Shown here: positions 1 through 28,730 of the stretch, piece after piece
Layout: the number at the start of each line of letters is the position of its first letter
Position numbering within the stretch: position 1 is the first letter of the stretch
Origin: Asterias amurensis
Lineage: Eukaryota > Echinodermata > Asteroidea > Forcipulatida > Asteriidae
Assembly: GCF_032118995.1 (NCBI RefSeq)
Contig: NC_092668.1
Span: 10,457,501 to 10,521,500 of the forward strand
Direction: 5' to 3'
DNA: 64,000 nt
Notes under the pieces: generated by a model
Database searches by the model: none
Seen by the model: only the letters and a program-made list of their open reading frames with translations
What the model was told of the DNA's origin: nothing
Program-made: the position numbers and the translations under genes

Positions 1-110
1 TTTTTCTGGTTCGAGGACGAACGTGGGGTAGTTGTGTGCCCACGTGCGTCCTGCAAAAAAATATAATACGCAACATCGGGTTCGACCCAAGGAAGCTAAA
101 CGAACGCACC
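1..110. mobile_element. Partial inverted-repeat element, cut by window edge
   Basis: The right end contains GGAAGCTAAACGAACGCACC, which also ends the complete copy at 52236-52388. The internal inverted pair around 'aggacgaacgt' and 'acgtgcgtcct' is visible in both. The left end lies outside the window. Confidence 0.6.
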
Positions 111-139
111 ATATAGAAAGCTCGTGTCATTGGACTTTT

Positions 140-315
140 ATTCAATGATAGCTTTGTATCCAATGGAACCATTGAATCTGAATAGCAGGTATCTGTTTGT
201 ATCCTTGCGGAGAAGACAGGGGGCCAGTCTAAGACACACCATAATAATGGTAGCACGGTTGGCTTGTGCGAAAAGGTGACCCCGGTTCGATTCCCAGTCG
301 GGGCCATATGTGAGT
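140..315. mobile_element. Degenerate dispersed repeat with tRNA-like B box
   Basis: Bases 145-245 resemble 38005-38110 and 47320-47430, upstream of genes C and D. About 240-310 carries GGTTCGATTCC, a match to the RNA polymerase III B box, so this may be a decayed tRNA-derived SINE. Boundaries are uncertain. Confidence 0.4.
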
Positions 316-589
316 TAAGTTGTGCGTTGGTTCTCTGCTGTGCCAAGAGGGTTTTCCAGACTATCCGGTTTTCCTCCCTCAGGAAAAAATCAATTGTTTG
401 ATGGGAAAATGGACATTAGTTCAACTGCTTATGATTTCAAAACATGTAATGCAGGTTAAAGTCACCTGGAAATATTTTTTTTTCAAACATAAGAGTATAT
501 GCTAACGAACAGTAAAACAATTTCTTTTAGTAATTGTTTGTCACGATTTATATATTTAAAACATATTTATAGTTGTTTTTTTTTTTTGG

Positions 590-915
590 GGGGGGGCTGA
601 CTCCGCCTACCACTTTTGTGACGTCAATCGAGGCAGACTTTTCCTGCAATAGTATAGTAATAGTAAACACACGTGCAAAGTACAAGTACGTCCAAGTCGT
701 AAGTTGGTACGTTTCAAAAAGTGTTTTTCTGCATTCAGCATCTGCTACACCTGGTCGGCATTGCCGGAAAAAAAACAAAAAAACATTTTTTGAAACGTAC
801 AAACTCACGACTTGGTCCGTACATGAACTTTGCAATATTGTGTTTAATCTACGCATTACAGGCAAAGTCTGCCTCGATTGACGTCACGAACAGCGCCCTC
901 TCGGGTCGGGGTCTA
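590..915. mobile_element. MITE-like inverted-repeat element
   Basis: The arm starting GTGACGTCAATCGAGGCAGA at 618 is repeated inverted at 863-886. Weaker pairing extends inward, for example 'aagtcgtaagtt' against 'actcacgactt'. No coding capacity. The short open frames here only read across the arms. Confidence 0.7.
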
Positions 916-1583
916 CTCTTAAATTTGTAAATAACATAAGAACTGATTTTTTAAAACCTTAGTTAACTGTTTATTCACATTCCACTCATCAAAACACAAT
1001 AGTGGCAAAAGCTTTATTTAAAAAAAAACACTTCCAGGTGACTTTAAGCTACCACCCACTTTTAGTTGTCTCTTTGTTTGGACAAAAGCCTGGAAATATC
1101 TCCATACTTAGCTCACTGGAAAACAATTCCAGGCAGTCACTCTGATTCAAATCACGCTGAACTATGGCGATTATGTAACTTATTGTCATGTTTGTTAAAA
1201 CAAAAGGTAACCGATGATCAAATGAAACGTTGCTATACTTGTTAAAAAACTACAGCTGACATCTCGAGGGAGATGGAGCAGGTTTCTGATAAGAAAGTAC
1301 CTGTCTTTGTAGATAAAGACACTCGTGTCACAATGAGGACTCTGTCTTTTTAAAATCACTTGATGAAGTGAATGCTTTGTTTACGCTACGTTAATGAGAT
1401 GGCGATGTAAGATAATTCCAGCCTATCCCTGACGGCTATACACTTTCGTATTGTACTACAGCGTATCTGTATACAGAGGTAATTCCAGCCATATCTAAAA
1501 GACGGTTCTGATCATATACTCCAAAGGGTTTGCCAGTAAAGCTAATAGCAAGTACGATATCTGCATCCAAGCAAGTTTGGTTC
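916..1583 (+). other. 5' flank of gene A
   Basis: No gene is seen. Bases about 1040-1275 resemble the interrupted stretch 19750-20990 upstream of pseudogene B, which suggests that A and B were duplicated together with upstream DNA. I see no convincing TATA box within 100 bases of the gene A start. Confidence 0.5.
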
Positions 1584-18824
<17,241 letters not shown>

Positions 18825-18912
18825 TGAAAACAGCTCATTTTTTTCTGTAATACTATGTTGTTAACCTTTTACCATGGTGGACTCTACAGATAACACTCTG
18901 CTTGTTTGAATA

Positions 18913-19029
18913 TGGGAATCAAAGTGTGGTGAAGACTGAGGACTTCGTCTCGGTAAAATTATCAACAACCAGGCCTCGGCGGGTTTAAACCACTAGTTTA
19001 AAACCGATTTAACACACTTTGATTCCCAT
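18913..19029. mobile_element. Short MITE, 117 bp
   Basis: Ends TGGGAATCAAAGTGTG and CACACTTTGATTCCCA form a perfect 16-bp inverted pair just downstream of gene A. Confidence 0.75.
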
Positions 19030-19235
19030 TCATAAATACCTTTCCGGTAAAAAAATCACACTTTTTGGTCCAAAAGTAAAAAAAAAAAAAATCTCAAATT
19101 ATAATTGTTCAATGATTTCTTTCAACACAACACCCCTCTAGCTATGAAATGGTAAGGCCCTCGGGTGAAACCTCCTTTAAGGAGATCGAGGTGCGCGTCG
19201 CGCGTATCGCGTGATGTGGCACAGGTGTTCCAGAC

Positions 19236-19388
19236 ATAGACCTTTTCGCAAATACTGGGGCGCGCGCGTAAAGCTTGGAATTAGGTGCATTGTGGTCTAG
19301 CTGGTAGCAAAATTTGATTATATCTATCCCACAATGCACCTCATTCAACAGTCTGCGCTTGCGCATTGGTATTTGCGATAAGGTCTAT
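19236..19388. mobile_element. MITE with ATAGACCTTTTCGCAAATAC ends
   Basis: The left end is mirrored at 19369-19388 with few mismatches. The interior has CG-rich arms and a second inner pair (ggtgcattgtgg / cccacaatgcacc). Confidence 0.75.
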
Positions 19389-19396
19389 TGCTATCT

Positions 19397-19553
19397 ATAC
19401 GCCTCTCTTAACATTAATGCATGAGGTACGTCACAATACGATCTCAAAACGAGGCGATGGGCGCAACCACTGCAAGTGATGGGGAACGTGCGCCCATAGC
19501 CTCATTTTGGGTACGAGTTATGACGTCATGCATAAATATTAAGAGAGGCGTAT
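19397..19553. mobile_element. MITE with ATACGCCTCTCTTAA ends
   Basis: The left arm ATACGCCTCTCTTAACATTA is mirrored by 'taaatattaagagaggcgtat' at the right. An inner pair (gaggcgatgggcgca / tgcgcccatagcctc) extends the fold. Confidence 0.78.
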
Positions 19554-19559
19554 GCTCTC

Positions 19560-19745
19560 GAAGATAGGAATGAATAAAACTGCCTTATAAGCACACGTGC
19601 TAGCACGCGTGTCACGCCCATGTTTAAACTCTTATGTGTTATCACCCGTTTAAACACCCCCACGTGATGCCATCTTGACCAATTATAATTTAATAAACTG
19701 TATTAGGTGTTTATGAATGGACATTACAGTTCATCTATGGTTTTA
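19560..19745. mobile_element. Fragment related to the 2300-2660 repeat
   Basis: It shares 'cgtttaaacacccccacgtga' and 'gtatta/ggtgtttatgaatgg' with 39210-39300 and 48538-48615. Confidence 0.5.
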
Positions 19746-19810
19746 AAACATGAAAAGAGGGTTTAGGTCGCAACCACCCACTTTTTTTTCTCGTGGTAGG
19801 AACAAAAGCC

Positions 19811-20096
19811 TGGGCCCAATTTAACAGTGCTGCTTAGCGGCCAATTTAGTGCTTATTGTGCGATATCCATTTCACAGCGCTGCTAACCGTGTACACGAAA
19901 ACGCATGCTAACCTCCCGTTGCTTACCGCACGAAAATAAATGACGTCACAATTCAAATTCACGGTAAACATGCAATACGGCCGCCCAATTTGTCTACTAA
20001 CCTGTGAAATATGCTACCAACGGCTTAAGCAGATTTTTCTGTCACAGTAAGCAAGCAAACTTGCTTACCGTTAAGCAGCGCTCTGAAATTCGGCCT
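19811..20096. mobile_element. GGGCCCAATTT-type MITE
   Basis: Left end TGGGCCCAATTTAACAGTGC and right end 'gcgctctgaaattcggcc', with inner TGCTTA repeats. Similar in layout to 57923-58164. The 5' flank of gene A at about 1090 shows the site without it. Confidence 0.65.
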
Positions 20097-20108
20097 TGGT
20101 CACACTGG

Positions 20109-20484
20109 TTTAAAGCCATTGGACCCTTTCGGTAAACAGTATTGTCCAAGGCCCACACTTCGTGTATCACAACTTCTATATCAAATAACAAACCTGTGAA
20201 AATTTGGGCTTAATCGGTCATCGGAGTCGGGAGAAAATAACGGGAAAACCCACCCTTGTATCCGCGCGTTTCGCCGTGTCATGACATGTGTTTAAAATAA
20301 ATCCGTAATTCTCGTTAACGAGAATTGATATTGTTTTACTGTTTTCTCGAAAAGTAAAGCATTTCATGGAATAATATTTCAAGAGAAGTATTTCACCACT
20401 ACCTTCTGTAAACCCTGTAAGTTATTCATAAATCTGTGAACTTTTGTTTTTTTTCCTGTACCGAAAGGGTCCAGTGGCTTTAAA
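20109..20484. mobile_element. CATTGGACC-type MITE, complete copy
   Basis: Left end TTTAAAGCCATTGGACCC and right end GGGTCCAGTGGCTTTAAA. A central 'aattctcgttaacgagaatt' palindrome. Other copies: 50010-50381 (complete), 49481-49838, 32990-33333 (reverse), and fragments at 14085 and 33423. Confidence 0.8.
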
Positions 20485-20591
20485 TAACGCCAAATTATTG
20501 CGATTATGGAACTGTATGTCATGTTTGGTACAACAGAACGTAACTGATGATTAAAATAAAACGTTGTTACTTGTTATAAAAATCACAGCTT

Positions 20592-20977
20592 AGAGGCAGT
20601 GGACACTATTGGTAATTATTCAATATAGTTATTAGCATAAACTGTTAATTGGTAACAAGTAATTTGGAGCTGCTGATAGTATAAAACATTGTGAGAAACG
20701 GCTCCGAAGTAACGGAGTTTTCGAGAAAGAAATAATTTTCCATGAATTTGAATTCGAGACCTCTTTGAGGTCTTGAAGTCAAGCATTTGACTCATCAAAC
20801 ACCTTTGTACATCCATGGTGTGACAAGGTTTTTTTCTCTCATTATTCTCTTGCTACTTCGACGACAACTTGAGCTGAAATTTTCACAGGTGGGTTATTTT
20901 ATGCATATTAAGTTGAGATACACCAAGTGAGAAGACTGGTCTTTGACAATTACCAATAGTGTCCAGTGTCTTTAAAT
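20592..20977. mobile_element. GGCAGTGGACACT-type MITE
   Basis: Left end 'ggcagtggacactattggtaa', right end 'accaatagtgtccagtgtctttaa'. The related flank of gene A (about 1255-1275) runs through this point without it, so this is a filled versus empty site. Confidence 0.82.
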
Positions 20978-21314
20978 CTCAAGGGAGGCGGTGTACCAAT
21001 TAATCAATCATTTCCATAACTATACAATTGCGAAAATTGTTTTTGGTAAAATTGGGCGGCCTGCTTATTAACGCCTCTTTAAAAATGTTTCAAATTTTGT
21101 CAGGCCGTCTTGCCTTTCGTGAAAAAGAGAAATTGAAAATTGGCTCTATAAGTAACTTTTGTAATCAAACCCCCCAGTTACAAAACGAGTCAGTTGTACT
21201 TTACTATACACAAATGCAGAGGGAATTTCGTCCTATAAAATGTCAACTTTTGATAATGTCGGTTCACTGTGTTTTGCTTGGTAAAAAAAAATACCCGTGC
21301 TCAATATAACAAAG

Positions 21315-21545
21315 CAATGTGTATCGTAAAGAACACAGTGCACTTATCGAAAAGACAAGGGGTTCACCCCGGTGTTCCTGGTTGTGGCTGCTGTATGCGC
21401 CGTAGCACGTTGTAAACCCAATGTGCTAAATAATTGGGTCTAAGAATTCATAACGGCAATAAACTATCTTTCTGAAAGTTTGTACATACTCAGCACCTTG
21501 AGTACCTTGTTTGGTAGATACGTGCGCTATATAAGACTTCGATAT
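21315..21545 (+). mobile_element. 5'-truncated SINE
   Basis: The body from 'aagaacacagtgcacttatcg' to 'gtgcgctatataagacttcgata', without the tRNA head. Confidence 0.72.
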
Positions 21546-22283
21546 CTTTACACGGGATTGATGCATCATGCCAGCCAATCATAGCAGCTCGCATTGTTGC
21601 TTGTTCATACTACAGCCATGATTGGAGAAGCAAATCAAGAGCGTCTAATGAAGAACGTGTACGTTTGGGTTAACAAATACTACAAAACGCATTCACAATT
21701 ATCTACCAATTATTGGTTGGTTGAAATTGAACTACTGAGAGGGGAAAACAACAATGAAGACTGAAATTAAAAAGCGGTTTGAAAAGCTCGCTGGATTGGT
21801 GTTCAACAATAGTCTACAGTGCAATGACCATTGGAACGATCATAAGGCAATAATAAAAACCCATGGGTTAGATAGTTATCTCTTTATGGATATTGTTTGT
21901 ATATCTTGCAGTGCACAGCATGCGTCAGAGAGAACACCCACATTTTGACCAACCAACACAAAAACCGCTGCGCAAAAACCACGGCGAGTGGGCTCGCGCA
22001 AACCTCGGTATAGTTAACGTACTCTAACCCTACTCTCAAAAGAAACCTCTATTGTATGGGAATACTGAACTTATCAAACAAAAAATATGATTTAAATCAA
22101 TGTCACAACATTCAACATTAATAAAAGGGGTTCGTTTTGAGTAAAAATTATTATTTATCGAAATTACAGCCGATTATGATCCATCGGTACGAGTCTTCCC
22201 ATGTCTTTACTCTGTAGCTGTGTTTATCTATACCCATCTCATATTACGCGATCACTTGTAAACATTGGAACCGTAATCTGTCT
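21546..22283. other. Spacer, no gene seen
   Basis: No domain or splice pattern supports the short frames here. Ordinary AT-rich sequence. Confidence 0.4.
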
Positions 22284-22660
22284 ATTGAAGGCAGTGGACA
22301 TTATTGGTAATTACTCAAAAAAAATTAAGCCTAAAAACCTACTTGGTAACGAGTGATGGAGAGCTGGTGGTAGTATAAAACATTGTGAGAAACGGCTCCC
22401 TCTGAAGTATAACGTAGTTTTCGATAAAGAAGTAATTTACCACAGGTTTGATTTTGAGACCACATAATAAGATTTTGAGTTATCGAAATCAAGCATCTGA
22501 AAGCACACAACTTCGTGTGACGAGGGTGTTTTTTCTTTCATTATTATCTCGCAACTTCGACGACAAATTGAGGTTTGTTAATTTGTGCATATGTTGAGAT
22601 ACACCAAATTGAGAATACTGGTCTTTGACAACTACCAAAAGTGTCCAGTGTCTTTATTGA
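22284..22660. mobile_element. GGCAGTGGACACT-type MITE
   Basis: Complete but diverged copy: left 'ggcagtggacattattggta', right 'accaaaagtgtccagtgtcttta'. Confidence 0.78.
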
Positions 22661-22770
22661 TGACACTACGGAATGCCTTGCTCCGTGGGTGACCATTCAA
22701 ATATACAAAATTAAACAGTGGTTGGATCTGATGATATTCAGTTCTATTTTTAGGCCGCGCCACTTGTTAT

Positions 22771-23118
22771 GTCATGGCCGAGTGGTTAAGAGCATTGAAT
22801 TCAAGTTCTGGTGCTAATTCACCGGAGTTTGGGTTCGAATCCCGGTCGTGACATTTGTGTCCTTGAGCAAGATACTTTACTATGATTGCTGTTCTATACC
22901 TTGGGGTATAAATGGGTACCTGCGAGAGTAGAGGTTGATATTGTGACTGAAAAGCTTTCGGAGCGCCACGGCAGCTCGGGGCTGTATACTCCCTAATGGG
23001 AGCTAAGAAAGATTAAAGGGATGTTTATTGGCCCAATCACCAGGGGACTAATGTAAAGCGCATTGATACAGTTTATTGTGAAATGCGCTATATAAGAACT
23101 TGTTGCTATTGTTATTAT
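22771..23118 (+). mobile_element. SINE with an almost intact tRNA-Leu(CAA)-like head
   Basis: 22771-22852 reads GTCATGGCCGAGTGGTTAAG at its A box and GGTTCGAATCC at its B box. The first seven bases pair with the last seven of the head, a TTCAAGT-type anticodon loop (CAA) is present, and a variable arm marks the Leu/Ser class. A SINE-like body and a GTT/ATT tail follow, so this is not a functional tRNA gene. Confidence 0.78.
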
Positions 23119-23488
23119 GCCATCTCTCTATTCATCTATCGGACTCATGTTTTGTCAATAATCTTATTAAAGTACTGTTCATTGTAGAATAGAATAAACT
23201 CAATCCAGTTTCTTCTTTATCCTTCTTTTGAAGTCAGCATTGTGGCCCGTCGTCGGCTCACTCTTTTTTTTAACTGAGCTAACGTGAGATTAGTTTGCCT
23301 GGTTGTCTTCTGATCAGATGGAAATGTCCCTATTTAGACATTTCTTTATATACAGAGTAAGATTTACATCATTAATGCTTCATGACTTTTAATTATCGTC
23401 GATGACGTAAAGTCGACTTGATGGCGAAACAAAAAATACATGTCAAAATGTTGCTCATTGGTGATGAAGTCAAAGCATAGTAGCATAG

Positions 23489-23496
23489 TATATAAA
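23489..23496 (+). promoter_or_regulatory. Candidate TATA box of pseudogene B
   Basis: TATATAAA lies 45 bases before the exon 1 ATG, a reasonable core promoter position. It is the only clear TATA box next to a start in the cluster. Confidence 0.45.
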
Positions 23497-23540
23497 CGTT
23501 TGTACATTCTGCGGAAGTTAAGGTGTTTTGCATTGCCGAG

Positions 23541-23586
23541 ATGGACGAAACAACGCATGTTATTCTGATGGTCACTGCATTATCAG
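23541..23586 (+). pseudogene. Pseudogene B exon 1
   Basis: ATG to phase-1 donor g|gtaatt; 46 bases, the same length as exon 1 of C, D and E. The exon itself is undamaged. Confidence 0.8.
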
Positions 23587-23639
23587 GTAATTATGAAAAG
23601 AAGGCTGTTGTTGTTTTTTAAATATAAAAAAATTACCGG

Positions 23640-24560
23640 TGAATTTAAAGAGCTTTTGCTTGGGGAGAGACAATACTAAACATGCGTAACATTGGGTGGC
23701 GTTGTTGGCTTGTGCGTAAAGCACTGGCCTCTAATGTAGCCCTGGCGGCCTTACACTTTTGTTGTGTACAGAGAAATAGTCCTATATAGGGCTAGCCTCT
23801 AATGCTACTCTCACACTAGGGTGAATGTGCTATAGCGAACGTGCTTACAAACGGAACTATTTAACAGTCGCTCAAACTTCGCAACATTCGCCACAAATTT
23901 ACTACGTTCACAAGTCATTCTCCACCTCCTTACGAAGATCGGTCACTTTATGCTGCTCTCACACGGCGAATATGCTAGCGAATATGCTATCGGAAGGACA
24001 TAATTTGACAATCGCTCAAACTTCGCAGCATTCGCCGTGTCTTCGTAAGCGTTGGTAACAAATTTCGGAACTTTCACAAATTATTTTCCCCCTCCTTACG
24101 AAGATCGCTAAATTTACAAACCGGTTTGTTAATTTCAGCGAATGTTGCGAAGACGGTCATTCGGCATGATTTTTGTAAGCATTGGTAATGTTGGTAATGC
24201 GTGTGTAAGCGTTTGCAACGTTCGTAAAGGCATTGGCAAGCGTTGGTAAGCATTCGTAATATACTCGTAAGATATTAAGGAGAGGGCCGACCGAGGACGA
24301 TCAAGGGGTGAGACCGAGATGAAAATATTCACTATCCAACCACCATTTTGGACGAATTATACGCGCAGTTCAAATACATTCGTCACTCTGTCAGTAAGAG
24401 CAGCAATGCGAAGCGCTTTCGTTTATTCAGCGAATGTTGTGAAGACGGTTATTCGCCATCGATTTGCGTAAGCATTTGGTAAGCCATTGGTACTGTTGGT
24501 AAAGCGTGCGTATTATGCGTACTAAGATATTGGTAAGGAGAGGTTGAGGACGACAGAGAA
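23640..24560. repeat. Diverged repeats with GCGAATGTTGCGAAGA motifs
   Basis: 'cgaatattgc/gcgaatgttgcgaa', 'cgtaagcattggtaa' and 'ctccttacgaagatcg' recur several times in both orientations. This looks like overlapping, decayed inverted-repeat elements. Borders are not definable by eye. Confidence 0.45.
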
Positions 24561-24886
24561 CATCAAATCAACTTTTGGGCGAATTCATTCCGTGGTCATA
24601 ATGGGTTGATGTGGCTGGCAGCAAAAGCCTCCTTGCATGCCTGCTTCTCGAACACGTTGTGGCCGCGTCCTTCGCAATTCAGCTCTTAGCTGCGAGTAAG
24701 GATGATTAGCCTCCCAACTTATTATTATTATTAGAGGGGACACTACTCATCCTATAATCGCTTGACGTCAGACTAGAATTAACCGCGGAACACTTCCCTG
24801 AAAAAAAGCTACCTGCAAGTTGAGGCACTGGTAGACATTCGGAGTTACTTAACCTGGGTTGACCTCCTGTTTTTAAAATTATTGTC

Positions 24887-25280
24887 ATTAAAGACACTGA
24901 ACACTATTTGGTATATGTCAAAGACCAGTCTTCTCACTTAGTGTATCTCAGCATATGCATTTAATAACAAACCTGTGAAAATTTGAACTCAATTGGTCGT
25001 CGAAATTGCGAGATAACTATGAAAGAAAAAAACACCCTTGTCACACGAAGTTGTGTGCTTTTAGATGGCTTGATTTCGAGACCCACAAGTCTAATTCTGA
25101 AGTCTCTAAATCAAGTTAAAATATTATTTTAGTGGACAATTGTTTCTTTCTCGAAAACTTTCAGAGGGGGCCGTTTCACACAATGTTTTATACTATCATT
25201 AGCTCTCCGTTGCTTGGTATCAAATAAGTTGTTATGCTAACAATTATTTTGACTAGTAACCAAAAGTGTTTCCACTGCCT
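24887..25280. mobile_element. GGCAGTGGACACT-type MITE
   Basis: Left 'ttaaagacactgaacactatttgg', right 'ccaaaagtgtttccactgcctg'; the orientation of its internal hairpin is opposite to the next copy. Confidence 0.78.
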
Positions 25281-25282
25281 GT

Positions 25283-25580
25283 AAAGGCAATGGACACTAT
25301 TGGTAATTACTCAAAATAATTATTAGCATAAAACGTTACTTGGTGACGAGTAATGGGGAGAGGTTGATGGTATAAAACATTGTTAGAAACGGCTCTCTCT
25401 GAAGTGACATAGTTCTTGAGAAAGGAGTAATTTTCCACGAATTTGATTTCAAGACCTCAAGTTTAGAGTTTGAGGTCTCGAAATCAAACATCTAAACGCA
25501 CAAAACTTCGTGAGAAAAGGGTGTTTTATCTTCCATTATTATCTCTTTGACAATTACCAATCGTGTCCACTGTCTCTAAG
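25283..25580. mobile_element. GGCAGTGGACACT-type MITE, internally deleted
   Basis: It follows directly after the previous copy and lacks the segment between 'tatctc' and 'tttgacaattacc'. Confidence 0.78.
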
Positions 25581-26640
25581 AAGATGAAATTGGCATATTA
25601 TGGCCCTGTATGGCGCCACTGCACACGCTGCAGAATTCTTCAACAGCTGCTTTAACGGAAATGATACTTTAACTTGTTGATTATGTGTTTGTATACCATT
25701 TAAATGTAATTTGGATATGCCTACACTCCTGAATTTTTCGTAATAACGATTTAAAAATCAGGCCCCAACATCAAGGTTTTGAAAAAACACCTCTCTGCCG
25801 TTGACGGCACGCGTCAAAATGACAATGCTTTGACGTCATGTCTGGGGGAGTTTGCTTTGTTATACCTTCACGCTGCAACTTAGCGGCTATGCAAATCGGA
25901 GCTCCCAACTATGACGTAACATCCAGAAAAGCGCTGGATAGGGGTATTCTGGATGAGTATTTTGTCCACAATTGAAGTCTATTTATAGCCTTACGACTCG
26001 ATTTCCTTTTTGATTGAAAACTTTTAAAAAGAAAATCAGCAAAGTTAACATTTGACATTTCCGTTCAAGCAGACGAGACAGAATTTTACTTGTACCGTGG
26101 AGATACTTTGCTGGTATAAGAAGCCACTACAAAGCTTCGTTCGCCAAAGCACCATTATACAAAAAATTCTGGACCCAAACACATGTTTTCAGTAGCAGTT
26201 AAGATCAATTGCCGAGGACCATAATATCGTTCTGCAAACTTGCTCAAAAAAATCGGGGAAACTATTGCTACTTTGTTGTTGTTTGTTTGTTTGCTTTAGA
26301 CCTCATGATGCAAGGACGTTAAACTTCCGGACGAAATTCTCCATTGAAATAAACAAACAAGAAAAGAAGACGGCATACGCACTTTTGGAAATTCTATCAG
26401 AGATCTAGGAAAAATAATTTCTTGGCATTTTCGAAGGACGAAACATTTTGCTGCAACAGCAAAACATAATTATTAGTTCCATCCATTTGCAGTCCAGTTT
26501 CTCAAACAGCTTTTTTGACAGTGCCTCCCAAGAAACCAATCGCAGTGGCTGCTGGAAATAATTGGTTCGTGTGATATGATCGACTGTAAAAAGAAATTGT
26601 TACAACAACACCGGTCTCACGTTGTATTATTTCATTTCAT
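25581..26640 (+). other. Rest of pseudogene B intron 1
   Basis: No gene or clear repeat recognised. It ends at the damaged acceptor (ttcat in place of ttcag). Confidence 0.45.
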
Positions 26641-26652
26641 GTGTTACTCTAG

Positions 26653-27011
26653 TCTCGTCCCATCAAGCTTGCTACAACGGATTGAAATTTGATGTCACCT
26701 CTAACAATCCACACCGATGGGTCTTACCGTACGAAGATCCATGCGAGTATGCTGCTGTACTCGGCGGACTGATTGCTCCAAATGCGTCATACCAACAGGG
26801 GGCGCCCTACTACCTGAATAAGATCGCAGTTAAGGCCGGTTTATAGTCGGTCGCGCGACGGTCGGGCGTCGGAAATCTTGACGCGCGATCATAAAAAGAC
26901 ACGGTTTTTAGGCCTCAGTCTTAGGATTGCGCGCAAGATTTCCGTCGCGCGACCATCGCGCGACCGACTATAAACCGGCCTTTAGACTGCGCGACTTCGT
27001 AGGTTGTCAAG
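26653..27011 (+). pseudogene. Pseudogene B exon 2, interrupted
   Basis: 26653-26832 and 26985-27011 flank the inserted element. Its end 'GCQ' aligns with the exon end of C, D and E. The donor may be g|gtactc or the later t|gtaata (27022-27023), which matches the paralogues' donor position. Confidence 0.82.
26833..26981. mobile_element. 149-bp MITE with TTA target duplication
   Basis: Perfect terminal inverted repeats of 26 bp beginning AGGCCGGTTTATAGTCGG, flanked by TTA at 26830-26832 and 26982-26984. A three-base TWA duplication is typical of PIF/Harbinger elements. The interior is GC-rich with further CGCGCGAC pairing. No other copy was noticed in this window. Confidence 0.9.
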
Positions 27012-27023
27012 GTACTCGTTTAT

Positions 27024-27690
27024 GTAATATGATTGTAACAACCGTAAAGAAGATCAATTCCAGAATCGATCTTGTCAAGAGAACTGTTGCTAACCGGAAA
27101 TAATGCATTGTGCAATTGAATGTATGCCATGGATAAAACTGTAGAGGGGTAGGCTATGTAATGTGTTACTTGCATAACATACATGGGCTTCAAATATTGA
27201 CGTCGTGGTGACGTAATTCAGTTTGTTGACTTATTACGGTACCAATATGGTTTATTAATTGGCAACATTTCTAGTTAAATACGGAAACATAAATGGTGAG
27301 ATCAACAAGCTGAACTTTGTGTACAGGGAAGCAGTTTGAAAACTGTCGAGGTGCGGGGGAATAAATGGTTCACTTTGGCAAAGTTTTACGTTTTTAGCTT
27401 TTCGTTAACCATGTTGACGAACGAGTTAACTGTTTTGACGAAAGGGTTTATTAACTTCGTCCGTAGAGGGACACCCTTAATACGTAAAGAATATTGAACT
27501 CTACTCGATTAATTCGGGTTCATTTCTTGATCGCAGCATACCGCTGAATTTCGACATAATTAAAAATATTACATTAGTTGTTAAAATAGAAAACAATAGA
27601 AAACACTTGTCACACGATAAGAGAGAGAAACAATATGGATGAGGCTTCCGTACATTTTTATGTTGCACCCTCTTTTTTTAAATGTTGGAG
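27024..27690. other. Downstream of pseudogene B, no gene seen
   Basis: AT-rich. No discoidin-type exon on the plus strand, which is where exon 3 of gene B would be expected. Confidence 0.5.
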
Positions 27691-27692
27691 AT

Positions 27693-28060
27693 TAAAGGCA
27701 GTGGACACTATTGGTAATTGTCAAAATCCAGTCTTCTCATTTGGTGTATCTCAATATATGCATAAAATAACAAACCTGTCAAAAATTTGAGCTCAATCGG
27801 TCATCGAAGAAAAAACACCCTTGTCACAGGAGGTTGTGTGCTTTCTGATGCTCGATTTCGAGACTTCAAATTTTAAACTTGAGGTCTCGAAATCAAATTC
27901 GTTGAAAATTACTTCTTTCTCGAAAACTACGTCACTTCAGAGGGAGCTGTTTCTCACAATGTTTTATACTACCAACCTCTCCCCATTACTCGTAATCAAG
28001 AAAGGTTTTATGATGATAATTATTTTGAGTAATTACCAATAGTGTCCACTGCCTTTAAAC
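27693..28060. mobile_element. GGCAGTGGACACT-type MITE
   Basis: Both ends present: 'ggcagtggacactattggtaa' and 'ttaccaatagtgtccactgcc'. Confidence 0.82.
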
Positions 28061-28730
28061 GATGTACAGTGAAGTGTTGGCTCATGCCCCCAAACCTGAC
28101 TTAAAGCCCTTGATGGATTTCAGGGGCGAGTCTCTATGCATTTTGGCTTTAAGAGGTTTAAGAATTCAGGCCTCCGTGATCATACGGTAATTATAAAAAT
28201 CAACACTCGTCAAGCGTTTCTTATCCGATAATTATTTTATTGCACAGCAACAATACACCACAATCAGCTAAAAAAAGGAGTGCTTGTAAGAATTTTTCAT
28301 AACCTTCCGATGGCCCACCGATCGTTCTAGAAGAGTTCAAACTCTCAATTTCTATCCTCAGATAAATCACAGTGTGACTCGGACTCGGAAGTCTCTAACA
28401 ACGTCTGCAAAGGTTATTAGCTTTGAAAAAGTATGACCTCAATATTAAAATTGTATGAGAAGTTATTATTTCTTTCCAACTTAATACTGCACGCTGCTGC
28501 AGTAGCCAACCTTATTCGTGAAGTGTTTTATCCCTCTGTTTTTGTGCACTGGGTCTTAGAGAGGAAAACAATTGTTATAATAATCATACAAAAACAAACA
28601 ACGGCTGTTGGTACTCAATCTTATTTGGGAAAAAAATACCTTGGTTTTGAAAATCCAAGGTCGCTTCAAAGTGATGTGCAGTAACACTAAACGCGATAGT
28701 GAACAACTCTCTATACCATCCGCCCGGGTA

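Larger units (their letters stand above)
23541..27011 (+). pseudogene. Gene B: disrupted, truncated discoidin-family paralogue
   Basis: Exon 1 (23541-23586) encodes an intact signal peptide MDETTHVILMVTALS with a good donor. Exon 2 (26653-27011) is the N-terminal Cys module, over 90% like genes C to E (CYNGLKFDVTSNNPHRWVLP). It is broken by a 149-bp inverted-repeat transposon at 26833-26981 that brings an in-frame TAG a few codons in. The usual acceptor at 26639-26640 is AT instead of AG, though an in-frame AG at 26651-26652 could replace it. No exons 3 to 5 follow on this strand before gene C starts from the other side. Two independent defects plus missing exons make a functional gene unlikely. 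A short secreted product ending in the transposon (about 80 residues) is the only conceivable product. Confidence 0.82.

Noticed and set aside
22771-22852. A functional tRNA-Leu gene
   Set aside because: The head folds like one but is followed directly by a SINE body and tail, and similar heads recur at other SINE copies.
26641-26846. Intact short secreted gene ending at 26846
   Set aside because: The stop codon comes from the inserted MITE and the rest of the family's exons are missing.
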